A stretch of DNA of 64,000 nucleotides from Sycobia sp. Sy_11 (GCA_018907035.1 JACCIC010000346.1:157931-221930), one strand, 5' to 3'; shown: positions 23,796 to 31,703, counted from the first letter of the stretch. Translations and numbers: made by a program. Notes: a model not told the origin generated them from the letters alone.

Positions 23796-26700
23796 AAGCG
23801 GGCAGAACTGAATGTATCAGGAGTATTATGTGCACCTGGCAATGGCCCGATACCTCTGGAACAATACGAGGGAAAACGCACAGGTGATGCTCCGGTGCCG
23901 TCGACTTTCGTGGCGGACGTCTGATCACGGAGAGGCACCAAAGGGGCACCCTAGCGCGTGTGTAACGCCTAGCCATGTATTAAATTTTAGAGCACATGGA
24001 AAAACTCCCAAATATTACCGAGTTTTTTTCTTCGATCATCTATCTAGCTTTTTCTTATAATATGAAACGGCACTGACGTGCCCTCGCAAAAACGAACGAG
24101 ACACATTGCTTGTTTGCTTATAAAAATGGGAGGTGGATCAATAGTCGAAGTTAAATACGGTTCTTTTATTAACTCCAAGCTGGTCTAAGTATTCTCAGGA
24201 AATGTCCCATTTTGTAAGCGACATTGTGTTGATTTTTTAAATATTTTTATCAAACAAAATTTTTTTATCAATATTTTTACCAAACAAAGCTTTCATTATA
24301 GTTCATTGAATTTTACTTAAGATGTGTTTTACTTCATATGTTAAAATCATGATTTAAATAGTATTTATAGAGTATATGAATAATTGTGAGATATATTTCT
24401 ATCTTTCAAAATTCGTATTATTATACAAAAAAAATATTTATTCATTAATTAGTCCTTCGATAAATATTTTGAAAACCGGTAAATTAAAGCCGTGCATGTA
24501 CCATTTATGGAAACCCGAAAAAGAAGAGAAATAAATTCATGCCGATGAATTGCGGACTTAATTCAGTGAACGCTTAAGCTTTTTAGTCAAACCGGATATA
24601 TGACTACATAACTGAGATCAGGCGTACATATATGCTGAATCTTATTGTGTAATATGTTTTCCTAATGAGTTAAGAAAGCGAAAGTTCTCTCCGATCGTAT
24701 GACCTGGTATGATACACTCTGCGGTGTTGACTTATATTGGCATCGTCTATACGAGCAGCAACACAAAGCTTGATCGATTTCTACGTTAGTTGCACGAGTC
24801 GTATGGGCGTAGTGAAAACTACTGAAGTAACATTCCTTGGAGCGGAGGGCGGCGTGGCGGTGTACGTGTGTGCACACGTCAACACTAGCGAGGTCACGGT
24901 CCATAGGCTTTTACCTTCGATGGCGAATAGAAATGCGTAGGAGAGCCTTCTTTGAGTCGAACAAAGATATCGGCTTTTCCACTTAAGCCCATGTGTATGT
25001 AGCCCAAACTCTCCGTACTAGACAGGATCACTGGGCTGTGCTCTGCTTAACCATTTTGCGACGAGCGTAACTTCGATAACATTTTAATTTGTAAAAAGAT
25101 TTCTTTGATGTATTGCACTGAGATATTTATAATATACATTGTATTCAGTTTAATTTTCTTGTCGTGTTCTACGCTCATAACGTGTCCAATGAAATAATAA
25201 TCTACAGAACAAAGAAAATCAATTTTAATCTATTGTTTATACCTATATAAATTTATGACTGTAAATATATTTTTGTAACTGTATATTTCTCATTAGTTCA
25301 ATCTGTTTACATATATAAGCGTAATTAGAATTTGATAAATGTTTTCAACTACAGACAATGTCGATTGTGCCTTTTGTATGATATATTTGAATAGCTTGAA
25401 AAAGTACTATTTGCACCACTCTATTTTTATAATTCTTATTTTTAGCGAAATAAAAAGATCATACAAAAATTGCATTAATACGTCACTTGTATTAATATTG
25501 TTAACATAGCACTAAGCTCAATATCTATATTAAACAACAATGTTTTCTTTTTATTTTCAGATGGTGCATTATGTATCAGCGTCAGCTTTAACTTCGCAAG
25601 CTCGACAAACTTTGTCGGCATCTCGAGGCAACATGGATCTGTTTGGTCAGCTTTTACGACGAGCTGGAGGAATGGGAGATATTCGTGACTGCCCGGTAAT
25701 ATCAAGATAGATAAAATATATTGTCCATTTTTCTCATTATCCGATTTTAAGTCAGTACTATATATAATATTATTAAATTTATATAGTTTTTTACTCATTC
25801 ATTTTATTTTAGTTTATTATTCATTTAATTTATAATTTGGTCAATTTTAGAAAGTAATTATTCCAATACGAGCGATAAATATAAAAATCTATTTTCTCTT
25901 TAAAGAATATATTGTACATATTTCATGATTGCAACGGTGATATCTACAAGATTATAAAATTAATGAATTATTTGATATAAATTATGATTAGTGTTACATC
26001 AACATTGATTTGAATTTACAGAGCTCTTGTGGTGCAAAAATACAAATCTGCCGTACATTAATGAACCGACCTGAAATTGTCTCAGTTGGTGTAGTTTGGG
26101 ATAGCGAACGCCCATCGCTCGAACACATCATGGACGTTTTTGCAACCGTGGGTACGTCTCTTTCTCTAAGCGATGTATTCCACAGCGTAGTGGATTCTCG
26201 CTGGAGCGCTGCAACTGTGCATAAACTTGTCGGTGTTGTAACTTATTATGGCAAACATTATTCGACCTTTTTCTTTCACACGAAATTGAAAGTATGGATT
26301 TACTTTGATGACGCTACAGTAAAGGAAATTGGACCCAGGTGGGAGCAGGTCGTTGAAAAATGTCGACGAGGACGATATCAGCCCTTGCTATTATTATATG
26401 CAATATCTGGTGGGATTCCCGTAAATACTGAAAATGCACCTAAGGCTATCATCCCATTTCATAATGGAAGCGTATTAAAAAGCCCGAGTAATCCGTACTT
26501 AGAAAACAGCGTAAATAACAGTATGAGGAGATCAATTACTCCCAGTCCTGAGAAGCCATCGATTAATAGTTCAGCAAGGCGAGCAATCACACCAAATCCG
26601 GACAGTCCTCCACATATGTACACTCAAAGAAGGATATACAGTGATTATCAAAACCTTACGGACCTTCAAAATAATATTTTTGCTAATCAGGTAAAACTAC

Positions 26701-29700
26701 AATATAGCTTTTGCTTTTAAAATGTTAAAATATAGCTTTTGCTTTAGTTTCATAATGTTTTGTGTATCCATGTATTTGTATCCAAAGTTAAAAATTTTAA
26801 ACGATGACAACTTTGTTTCTCAGGACGTCGATGTTGTTGATGGGGACGTTGATTCGAAATATATTAGTAGGCGAACTGTCGAAAATGTAATGCACCAGCA
26901 GAAGAAACAAATTCGGTTGACGCGTAGCCTTAGCACTGGCGCACAACCTCAAGATGGTATCAATATACCTGAACATTTAAATGTTCCCAGAAGACGAGAT
27001 TCAGGTAATTGGTCTGGAGATCGCAACAGTGCCTCGTCCAGTTCATCAACAACTATGGACAATCCTTACTTATATATAGTAAACAAAATGCAGAAAAATA
27101 CAGGGATGCCTAAAAGTCCGACAAGTAAGTCTGGTGAACTTTCTAGCAGTAGTAACGTACATTATGATGCTGGCTACGATTCCTACTCATTGTCTTCTAC
27201 TGACAGTCTTCCTCTTCAACAGGGTCTCAAACATAATTTACAGGTATATTATTATTATCAATTAACATTTACTACATTATTTATTATTTTTGCTTATTAA
27301 GTGTTACATCCGACTTTTTACTAAACGTAACATAAAAAGTTCGATAAACACTATTAAATTTTTTTCTTTTCAAAATATTAAGTAAAGCAAAGATGTGATG
27401 ATTGATGAAACATATACAAACTAGTATATAATACGCATTGATGTAAATGTATAATAATTTTACTATTATATTTTTTTCATTTTATAGCTTGCACAAATAC
27501 CAGAAGGTTTCCAGCAAATATCAAGTGATGACTGCGAACGCCTATGGAAAGAAACAGATGATCTCATGGGAAAGGCTCAAGTGGCTGAAAAAGCAGGCGA
27601 TCTAGGTAGAGCCGTAGTCTTGTGTACCGCTGCTAGTAGTAAGGCAAGAGAAGCAATGAATGTTCCATACAGTAATTCCAATACCATTGATTTGGCCCAA
27701 AAGAAGCATAATTTTTGCGTAATGAGAATGAGTTATCTACAAAAAAAGATCAAACAAGAACAAGCAATTGCTAATGGTGAAAAAGAAGGTATGATTTATT
27801 GTTAATTATAATATATAAATCTTTTATAAAGCACAAAGAATCGTTATTTGAAAATTTATTGATATTATAGAAAAAATGGAGAGTAGGCATTCACGTGAAA
27901 ACAGTAAATCTGGGCAACATTCACGCCAAAGTTCGAGGGATAAAGGAAACCATTCAAGGCAAAATAGCCGAGAATTCTTAATAAATACGCCTCTAATGGT
28001 AGATAAACCAACCACTAAAAGTATTGAAATTTATGCAACTCTTCCAAAAAAGAAAACGCTACGAAGTAAAGTAACATCTGTAAATGTTATTGAAGATGAA
28101 GAATATATGCTTTACGATCGACCAACACAGAGAACTGGATTATTTGGGCGTACAAGACGGTGTGAGGACGACAAAAAAGATAAAAAACGAGCCCGAAGTG
28201 AAGAGCGTAAACATGTTTCTAAAGAGTTCTCGATAGCTCCATCGAAACCAACAAACAAAACTTCAAAATCCGAAAAATCTAAAGATATAATTGAGACTTT
28301 TAATTTAACTAAAACTAATCAGATAAATACTACAACGATAAGCGACCAAAAACAAGGAAAAAAGCAACATAAAATTCGTAGGAAACTGTTAATGGGAGGA
28401 CTAATTAAACGAAAAAATAGAAGTATGCCAGATCTTCGTGAAGGTCAAGATGCACAAAATAGCATTACTTCCGACAGATCTAATAATAATTTGATAAAAC
28501 AATTCGTTGATGATTCGAATGTAGGCCTTAAGGAAAATGATATTACTGCTGCACTTAGCGGTTATCTTTCCGAAGGTCATTTGGAATTTACAGGCAGTAG
28601 TGGTAGTGGAGGCTCGGGTAATCCGAACTTAGAGAGAAGTCGTCTAATGAGGAAGAGTTTCCATGGTAGTGCTGGAAAGGTATTGCATTTAGCAAAAGTT
28701 CCTCCACCACCGCCGCTCAGAACAACTTCTCAACTTAGCAAGTCTAAGTCATCGAGCGAAGTACGCAATAGTGAGCAGCAGACGGACAAATCTCTCTACC
28801 CATTTACCAATGAACAGAATATATGTATTCAATCTCAAGCTGAGGTTAGTATAATTTTGTCCATTTTTAAATATAGTTATAAATTAACTCAAAAAAAATC
28901 AAAGAATCGTCAATTTTGTGTAATATTTCATTTTATGTTTGTATTTACTTTACAGAATAATACGTACTGGAGCCATAAAAATACTACTCATTCTATACAA
29001 ACAACTTGCCAATCAACAAATTATGCAGATTATTCTTCGGAACCACATTCATTACCTTTTGTATCCTTATATAGTATAGATCAAAGTAAAATTCCATCAC
29101 CAACATTGCAAAATCATCAGAATATTAAACCGCGAATTCAAGATGATGTTGTTCAATATGCAAATGGAATTCTTTATGAGCCCACCTTTATCGTAACTCG
29201 AGCCGATGTACATAATGAACAGAGGCCACCTAAAAAATTCTCGACAGACCGTCTTCCGCCATATTCAGACAATGGAAATGCTTTACATTCAAGGCAACCC
29301 AGTGAAGAATTTCCACCGCCACCTTATCCTATTGTTCCAGCTGTTTCTCATTCACGACAAGCAAGTGAAGATTTTCCGCCTCCTCCACCGCCAATTGAAC
29401 AACAAAATCCACAAACACAGCAGCAATTTGAATCTGAACAAATTACTTGTCTTTTGGCTCAATTAAAACTGAAAAGAGAACAAATGCTTGCATCAGAAGC
29501 AGCAGAAAAGCAGAAAAAAGAATTGCAAGCTGAGGATGATGAAAAACTACAAAGTGAAACTTGGTTACAAGAGCTACAAGCTAAACAAGCTGAAAGACGA
29601 ACAAAGAAACAGAGCCCATTAGATCTTCAGGAAATTCCAAAGATACGGCCAAGTTCTATGCCACAAAATTCGGACACAACTATTATCCGGCAGACTAGTG

Positions 29701-31703
29701 ACCTTATGATGAGTTCAATAATAAATGTAGAAGTTGGTAGAGATGTTATTGATTGTCCACGAGCTGTAATGTCATCTGTAAGAGACATGGCAGCGAAATT
29801 TGAACAAAAAGTAGATTCAAATTCTCCTACAACTATAATTCTAGATTATCAAAATTCAGAAGAAACTAAATCGATGAGAATTTCTGCGAACAGTATAACT
29901 ACTATAAATAATCAACCTGAGAAAGATTTAATGGAAACTACTGTGAATTCAAGTATTGAATCAAATTCAGGTGAAGCTACTTTTATAAGTTCTTCTATTA
30001 CAAATGTTGTACGAACTGGACATGAGAGTGGACTAAATGCTGCAATTTTATCAATGTCTTTAACACTACCACATGAAAATGGATTACCCATTGATTGTCC
30101 TGAAGATGATATTAGCGAAGTCGCAATGCAAAATACCATTCAAAATACTACAATTCTACCAAACGAAGATGATATTGCTCCACGCAAACTAAAGAAGCAT
30201 ATTGGTAAAAAGAAATGTGTTTCATTTTGTGATCAGGTGGTTCTAGTAGCAACAGCAGAAGATGATGAAAAGGATTCTTATATTCCAAATCCTATTTTAG
30301 AAAGAGTGCTTCGTTCTGCCATAAATAAACCAGAAACAGCACAGGTGTTGAGAGAAATCAGAAGCTTGCAAGAGGCTGAATTAAATCGAGAAATAAATAT
30401 TTCTACGAAATTTCAACAGCATACGCTACCTTTAAAAAGTGAAGCTGATAGTATTCCCGCAACACCATTTCAAGATCAGTTAAGAAGTGTAAATTTAACT
30501 CTTGAAGCAATGAGATCTGATTTTACTAGACAAAATACTAATGCATTAATAAATCAAGATAATAGAAAATTGTATTCTTGTGCAGCGGATGCTGAGGATG
30601 TTGCTCGAGAATCTCATTTAACTGTTCCTAATAATCCTACAAGAGTAATACCAACAATAATGCCGTCGCAATTTCAACAACAGGCTCGTTATACGCAAAA
30701 CGGTTATCCTCAACCACAGTTAGCAACAGTAACTCAAAACCAAACAGTGTATTCACAAGTACAAACATCACATCCAAGAAATCAAAACATACTACTTTCA
30801 CAAATACAAAAATCAGTAAGCCCTTATCCAATGCTAATTCAAGGACAGCATATTCAAAATGGACACCAACAAAAGAACAGTGGAATAAAAAATATTCATC
30901 CAGCGTATTATCAATTAGAGCAACAAAATAATCAAATGAATAAACAAGTCACATCAGAGCAGCAGCAACAACAACAGAATATTATAAATCAAAGATTGCA
31001 AGGACAAACTTCAAATCCCCTAACTGTACAGCATCAACAACAAACTATAATGAATCCAAGGCTACATAGTCAAAATGCTAGTCCCATTACTGTTCAACAA
31101 CAACAGTTTGGTCTTCCAAGTGGACAGTCGAATGCAATTCCACAGTACACAACTCAAAATTCACAATACTCTCATAATTCGTTTCTTAATCATCCCTATC
31201 AATTGATTCAGCAGCAAAGAGTGAATCAAGTACCACAATATCAACATCCTCCAAATCCAATTGGTGGTTATCTTCAATCATCAGTAAAACAAATACAACA
31301 ACAAACTTTGCAAAATAGTGCTGCGCTAGTATATCAACACAAATCAGAAAATTATCTAAGACAGCCACAGAAACTAGAACAGCAGCAGTTAATGCATCCA
31401 CAAAGTAATCCCAATGGACAAGTACCGCCAATTGTGAAATATCCAGCATATCAAAATCTACAACAAACGAAACAAATAAAGCCTATGCAGCAACAAGTGC
31501 AGCAGAAAATGCATTTACTGCAAGGAAATATGAAGGGATCTCCAATTCTGAATCAAAATATATCATCTGTGCAAACATTGCCGATGACCAGTGTGTCTAA
31601 AGTAGTACCTTGTCATCTTTGTCGAAAGAAGCAAATATGTGAGCCAGCAATCTATTGTACTGATTGTGACTTTTATATGTCACGATTCCGTCCAAAGAAC
31701 TAG
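7646..31703 (+). CDS. ec: USP53/USP54-type ubiquitin hydrolase (echinus homologue), 5'-incomplete
   Basis: Eight exons join in frame: 7646-7780, 22223-22387, 25561-25695, 26022-26690, 26824-27243, 27488-27788, 27871-28844, 28956-31703. All introns start GT and end AG, and every junction is phase 0 except 27788/27871, which is phase 1. The product matches the USP domain of vertebrate USP53/USP54 and Drosophila echinus through long shared motifs ([49 protein letters not shown]). USP domains remove ubiquitin from proteins. This subfamily was long listed as inactive, and K63-chain activity has since been reported for vertebrate members. Drosophila echinus acts in pupal eye cell pruning. The catalytic cysteine exon lies outside the visible part; the histidine (26256) and the FDD aspartate are present. 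After the USP domain come a conserved helical module, a long low-complexity Ser/Pro/Gln tail and a C-terminal cysteine cluster. Confidence 0.93.
8606..8687 (-). mobile_element. Penelope-like endonuclease fragment, short
   Basis: About 80 bases closely match 15366-15435 on the minus strand, which encodes the end of a GIY-YIG domain ([14 protein letters not shown]). Here, as at the 15.4 kb locus, the fragment lies next to a module carrying the 60-bp satellite. Too short to carry function. Confidence 0.7.
8851..8909. repeat. (TA)n microsatellite
   Basis: Pure TA run inside the composite satellite module; the equivalent run in the second copy is at 9740-9796. Confidence 0.95.
8955..9400. repeat. 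60-bp satellite units, locus 2
   Basis: Units at 8960-9050 are reverse-oriented (TAGAATACGATGTCCAG); units from 9140 to 9400 are forward (CACCTGGACATCGTATTCTA). The switch occurs across a GC-rich insert at 9058-9115. Both strands have open frames of 20-codon periodicity. Confidence 0.8.
9400..9540. repeat. GC-rich inverted repeat
   Basis: GAGGGGCAAATCA near 9402 pairs with TGATTTGCCCCTC near 9508, enclosing repeats of GGCTCTTTGCGGCTCTTT and GGGCTCTTGGGCTCCCGGCT. The last part is found inverted at 9077-9110, so a larger hairpin across 9060-9530 is also possible. Its base composition stands out sharply from the surrounding AT-rich DNA. Confidence 0.75.
9598..10690 (+). repeat. Composite satellite module, second tandem copy
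   Basis: Repeats the start of the first module (9598-9740), a (TA)n run (9740-9796), GCATATTAAATACGGCTTC, reverse satellite units (9850-10010) and forward units (10120-10640). It ends AAACCGTATTTAAAATGT. An inverted, colinear copy is at 18300-19250. Confidence 0.8.
9740..9796. repeat. (TA)n microsatellite
   Basis: TA run inside the second composite module, equivalent to 8851-8909. Confidence 0.95.
10690..11275 (+). repeat. Composite tailed repeat, copy 1 (truncated)
   Basis: Contains GATGCCAACTGAAATT, GCAGACGATGGATATT, TTTCGAGGTTGTTGGTAAA, ATGATTTGGCATACAGAACC, a (GA)n run at about 11090-11144 and GGTGTGAGTGTAGTGTCAG. It matches 19260-19560 and, in reverse, 18070-18250. It breaks off after GACTAACGC near 11260, before the pentanucleotide tail found in other copies. 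Confidence 0.7.
11091..11144 (+). repeat. (GA)n microsatellite
   Basis: AG run inside the composite tailed repeat; the same position is expanded at 11988-12048 and short at 19437-19452, so it is an internal, length-variable part of the repeat. Confidence 0.9.
11276..11780. other. No feature recognised
   Basis: AT-rich stretch between two partial copies of the tailed repeat. No gene or repeat motif is supported. Confidence 0.4.
11930..12537 (+). repeat. Composite tailed repeat, copy 2, with (ATATG)n tail
   Basis: Contains (GA)n at 11988-12048, GGTGTGAGAGTAGTGTCAG, GACGCCACTTAGTGGCCGCTGG, ATCGGTTCAGTAGTTTTTTC and TTTATAAATTAGTATGATAT, then about ten ATGAT/ATATG pentanucleotides. The 'CGGTTCAGTAGTTTT... 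AAACAAAAACACGC' ending resembles the 3' ends of RTE-type LINEs and their non-autonomous relatives, which terminate in short tandem repeats. No reverse-transcriptase reading frame is present, so this is either a 5'-truncated or a non-autonomous copy. Confidence 0.65.
12538..12574. repeat. (TA)n microsatellite
   Basis: TA run between the pentanucleotide tail and the repeat at 12580-12850. Confidence 0.95.
12580..12850 (-). repeat. Dispersed repeat R, copy 1 (reverse)
   Basis: Reverse complement of 47685-47940 and 55755-56025, sharing TTTCATTGCCTTGCTCTGTCG, GTTGCCAGTACGTACATATG and AATATTCAAGGCGATACATA. It is flanked on both sides by (TA)n. No coding capacity; family not recognised. Confidence 0.75.
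12857..12899. repeat. (TA)n microsatellite
   Basis: TA run, followed by sequence matching 920-975 next to mariner copy A. Confidence 0.95.
12900..13693 (+). pseudogene. Mariner transposase, rearranged copy B
   Basis: Second copy of the mariner at 1031-1626, sharing its 5' flank but lacking the terminal repeat and about 150 bases. The helix-turn-helix region ([20 protein letters not shown]) is interrupted at 13157-13190 by 34 bases that resemble the element's own C terminus and stop (LSE-stop, AATAAAG, A-run). The linker (MRVSHQTIL) is joined by a deletion and frameshift to the core near 13439 ([22 protein letters not shown]). A second internal deletion removes the middle catalytic aspartate, and the third motif reads [11 protein letters not shown], with glutamate where the DD34D family has aspartate. 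The frame ends SEKWLSE at 13693. It is non-functional. Confidence 0.85.
13725..14735 (+). pseudogene. Copia-type reverse transcriptase fragment
   Basis: Ty1/Copia reverse-transcriptase homology runs through three frames: [11 protein letters not shown] near 13816, a [14 protein letters not shown] patch near 13883, KARLVACGF near 13930, the intact block at 14052-14342 ([47 protein letters not shown]) and, beyond a stop at 14341, [14 protein letters not shown]. Near 14690 a VCTRP motif can still be read. The Y-V-D-D catalytic box is intact, but upstream and downstream stops kill the frame. Neither LTR nor integrase is present. The fragment begins about 30 bases after the end of the mariner transposase and abuts the 3' end of a Penelope-like element at 14736. 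Confidence 0.85.
14736..15515 (-). mobile_element. Penelope-like element, 3' part with GIY-YIG endonuclease
   Basis: On the minus strand, 15510-15390 reads [20 protein letters not shown] then [20 protein letters not shown], the GIY-YIG endonuclease of Penelope-like elements with its C-x2-C insertion; a stop follows at about 15386. Homology resumes in another frame ([20 protein letters not shown]). Near 15079-15045 lies a hammerhead-like stretch, and the 3' untranslated part ends CTGTAAGACCAATG at 14760-14747. The last 300 bases are shared with the plus-strand copy at 22740-23032, which fixes the element end. Reverse transcriptase is absent. Upstream it abuts the 60-bp satellite. Confidence 0.82.
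15516..15990 (+). repeat. 60-bp satellite array, locus 4
   Basis: Forward units beginning CTCCGTAGAAGTCCCCGTAG, including ACACCTGGAAATTGCATTC and AGCATCGCTTCCTAACGAC. The order of variant units matches 10380-10690, ending AACCGTATTTAAAATGTG, so this is a third copy of the composite module. A 12-base insertion (GTAGTAGTTTTT-like) interrupts one unit near 15808. Confidence 0.8.
16012..16100 (+). repeat. (TACA)n microsatellite, left of LINE
   Basis: About 22 TACA units with one ACACA variant. The related module at 10690-10740 has only ATATACATACAATATA here, so this run expanded locally. The same repeat resumes immediately after the LINE poly(A) at 17566, so the LINE lies inside it. Confidence 0.95.
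16101..17565 (+). mobile_element. Waldo-like (R1 clade) LINE, 5'-truncated
   Basis: The frame is open from inside reverse transcriptase to the stop at 17289. Motifs are [16 protein letters not shown] (16172-16220), the Y-A-D-D catalytic box (16279-16290), [13 protein letters not shown], and a C-terminal CCHC finger ([18 protein letters not shown], about 17109-17163), all typical of R1-clade ORF2. The endonuclease and ORF1 are missing, as in 5'-truncated target-primed insertions. The 3' UTR (17290-17550) ends in 15 A residues at 17551-17565. Both sides are (TACA)n; Waldo elements are known to target ACAY repeats, which suggests this family. The apparent start at 15970 in the microsatellite is not a real start. 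The undamaged frame suggests a fairly recent insertion. Confidence 0.88.
17566..17646 (+). repeat. (CATA)n then (TA)n, right of LINE
   Basis: Continuation of the target microsatellite after the poly(A), passing into a (TA)n run at about 17600-17646. Confidence 0.9.
17647..17800 (+). repeat. Right part of composite module split by the LINE
   Basis: Matches 10740-10870 (TTTTTCAATTAAA, AATGCCAACTGAAATT, GCAGACGATGGATATT, AGAAGCGACGATATAT). With 15516-15990 it reconstructs one module interrupted by the microsatellite and LINE. Confidence 0.75.
17801..18065 (-). repeat. Tailed repeat, copy 3 (reverse)
   Basis: Reverse complement of 12300-12500 and 19680-19890: (TA)n and ATCAT pentanucleotides at 17801-17860, then ACTAATTTATAAAGACAAAG, ACTACTGAACCGATTGTTC and CACCAGCGGCCACT. 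It is truncated at 18060, where an inverted copy of the composite module begins. Confidence 0.7.
18350..18990 (-). repeat. 60-bp satellite array, locus 5 (reverse)
   Basis: Reverse-oriented units such as GATAGAATGCGATGTTCAGG and TTCTACGGGGAGTATCGTG, switching to forward units (18785-18990), the mirror of the orientation switch seen at 9850-10120. Confidence 0.8.
19021..19083. repeat. (TA)n microsatellite
   Basis: TA run in the inverted module, equivalent to 9740-9796. Confidence 0.95.
19251..20018 (+). repeat. Tailed repeat, copy 4, with long (ATATG)n tail
   Basis: Most complete copy: TTTCAAGGTTGTTGGTAAAG, ATGATTTGGCATACAGAACC, short (GA)n, GGTGTGAGTGTAGTGTCAG, GACGCCACCTAGTGGCCGCT, ATCGGTTCAGTAGTATTTTC, TTTGTCTTTATAAATTAGTA, then about 27 ATATG-type pentanucleotides (19879-20018) with point variants. 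The start corresponds to 10890 of copy 1. Confidence 0.7.
20143..20212 (+). pseudogene. Degenerate tRNA-like sequence
   Basis: TAGCG...TTAAGGCG resembles an A box, and GGTCAGTGGTTCAAGACC contains a B-box-like GGTTCAANNCC, at normal tRNA spacing, followed by TTTTTT. An anticodon loop CTGCGGA can be placed, but the anticodon and T stems pair poorly. It may be a tRNA pseudogene or the head of a tRNA-derived SINE; a functional tRNA is unlikely. Confidence 0.35.
20220..20690 (-). repeat. Dispersed repeat S, copy 1 (reverse)
   Basis: Reverse complement of about 54620-54990, sharing TTTTTAACACTCATTCCAT, CTAAT/TTAGAATCAG and ATTACGATATTATTTACAAA, with the last block also at 46970-47040. AT-rich with no coding frame; family unknown. 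It ends in a TAA/TAG-rich stretch at 20600-20655. Confidence 0.6.
22223..22387 (+). CDS. ec: USP exon b: first zinc cysteines
   Basis: 55 codons ([18 protein letters not shown] ... PFTQ), acceptor TTGCAG, donor GTTTTC. Contains [14 protein letters not shown] and CGVCGATS; the latter C-x2-C pairs with cysteines across the next exon junction (DCP-SSCG) to form the USP zinc ribbon. The donor is weak (GTTTTC instead of GTAAGT). Confidence 0.92.
22600..23032 (+). mobile_element. Penelope-like element 3' end
   Basis: From 22753 onward it matches the reverse complement of the 14.7-15.1 kb element: hammerhead-like stretch (22753-22779), GGCAGTCAGATTGTCC, GGGGCGATAATAAACAAGGA, and the terminal CTGTAAGACCGATAAAAATA. 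The upstream limit is uncertain. No endonuclease frame could be read here. It lies in the intron between USP exons b and c. Confidence 0.65.
23033..25560 (+). other. ec: Rest of intron b-c
   Basis: No host exon. Includes a (GA)n run at about 23728-23789 and a less AT-rich patch at 24660-24960 with short open frames on both strands but no recognisable protein. An 83-residue frame at 23206-23457 ([10 protein letters not shown]) matches nothing I know. Confidence 0.5.
23728..23789 (+). repeat. (GA)n microsatellite
   Basis: Pure GA run of about 60 bases; not associated with the tailed repeat that carries GA runs elsewhere. Confidence 0.95.
25561..25695 (+). CDS. ec: USP exon c
   Basis: 45 codons ([18 protein letters not shown] ... 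GDIRDCP), acceptor TTTCAG, donor GTAATA. The first ATG is internal to the protein and follows PFTQ in the spliced product. Ends with the first cysteine of the second zinc pair. Confidence 0.92.
26022..26690 (+). CDS. ec: USP exon d: histidine box
   Basis: 223 codons from [11 protein letters not shown], acceptor TACAG, donor GTAAAA. Holds the second zinc cysteine, [17 protein letters not shown], the histidine box [13 protein letters not shown] (histidine codon 26256-26258), [16 protein letters not shown] and YQPLLLLYA, where the USP domain ends (about 26405). The last third is Ser/Pro/Asn-rich and disordered. An in-frame ATG at 26010 lies in the intron and is not used. Confidence 0.93.
26824..27243 (+). 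CDS. ec: USP exon e: linker
   Basis: 140 codons from [19 protein letters not shown], acceptor TCTCAG, donor GTATAT. Low-complexity serine-rich linker with basic patches ([11 protein letters not shown]). Frame and junctions match the neighbours; the family function is unknown. Confidence 0.88.
27488..27788 (+). CDS. ec: USP exon f: conserved helical module
   Basis: 100 codons plus one base ([20 protein letters not shown] ... [11 protein letters not shown]), acceptor TTATAG, donor GTATGA. Strongly helical, with [20 protein letters not shown] and SKAREAMN; the A/G-spaced helices resemble an MIT-type three-helix bundle, though this is inference. It is probably a protein- or membrane-interaction module downstream of the USP domain. 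Confidence 0.9.
27871..28844 (+). CDS. ec: USP exon g: charged disordered region
   Basis: Begins with two bases completing a glutamate codon. The segment is rich in Ser/Arg/Lys ([20 protein letters not shown]), with a basic stretch [13 protein letters not shown] and a proline run [10 protein letters not shown] near the end. Donor GAG-GTTAGT at 28845. The frame also continues through the next intron. Confidence 0.88.
28845..28955 (+). other. ec: 111-nt intron without in-frame stop
   Basis: GTTAGT ... TTTACAG, AT-rich, 111 nt (37 codons), no in-frame stop. Retention would add a strongly hydrophobic, lysine-containing segment ([10 protein letters not shown] ... HFMFVFTLQ) to a disordered protein. 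I treat it as a constitutive intron because its composition and splice sites fit one. Confidence 0.75.
28956..31703 (+). CDS. ec: USP last exon: Pro/Gln tail and Cys-rich end
   Basis: 915 codons to the stop at 31703. Contains repeated [26 protein letters not shown] motifs (about 29290-29395), a Glu/Lys-rich coiled-coil-like stretch ([20 protein letters not shown], 29450-29620), [15 protein letters not shown] (30205-30250), then a long Gln/Asn-rich region (30660-31560). The final 33 residues contain C-x2-C, C and C-x2-C ([12 protein letters not shown] ... YCTDCDFY), a possible zinc-binding end. The tail may be a scaffold; this is inference. Confidence 0.9.
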   Translation, partial: NNTYWSHKNTTHSIQTTCQSTNYADYSSEPHSLPFVSLYSIDQSKIPSPTLQNHQNIKPRIQDDVVQYANGILYEPTFIVTRADVHNEQRPPKKFSTDRLPPYSDNGNALHSRQPSEEFPPPPYPIVPAVSHSRQASEDFPPPPPPIEQQNPQTQQQFESEQITCLLAQLKLKREQMLASEAAEKQKKELQAEDDEKLQSETWLQELQAKQAERRTKKQSPLDLQEIPKIRPSSMPQNSDTTIIRQTSDLMMSSIINVEVGRDVIDCPRAVMSSVRDMAAKFEQKVDSNSPTTIILDYQNSEETKSMRISANSITTINNQPEKDLMETTVNSSIESNSGEATFISSSITNVVRTGHESGLNAAILSMSLTLPHENGLPIDCPEDDISEVAMQNTIQNTTILPNEDDIAPRKLKKHIGKKKCVSFCDQVVLVATAEDDEKDSYIPNPILERVLRSAINKPETAQVLREIRSLQEAELNREINISTKFQQHTLPLKSEADSIPATPFQDQLRSVNLTLEAMRSDFTRQNTNALINQDNRKLYSCAADAEDVARESHLTVPNNPTRVIPTIMPSQFQQQARYTQNGYPQPQLATVTQNQTVYSQVQTSHPRNQNILLSQIQKSVSPYPMLIQGQHIQNGHQQKNSGIKNIHPAYYQLEQQNNQMNKQVTSEQQQQQQNIINQRLQGQTSNPLTVQHQQQTIMNPRLHSQNASPITVQQQQFGLPSGQSNAIPQYTTQNSQYSHNSFLNHPYQLIQQQRVNQVPQYQHPPNPIGGYLQSSVKQIQQQTLQNSAALVYQHKSENYLRQPQKLEQQQLMHPQSNPNGQVPPIVKYPAYQNLQQTKQIKPMQQQVQQKMHLLQGNMKGSPILNQNISSVQTLPMTSVSKVVPCHLCRKKQICEPAIYCTDCDFYMSRFRPKN

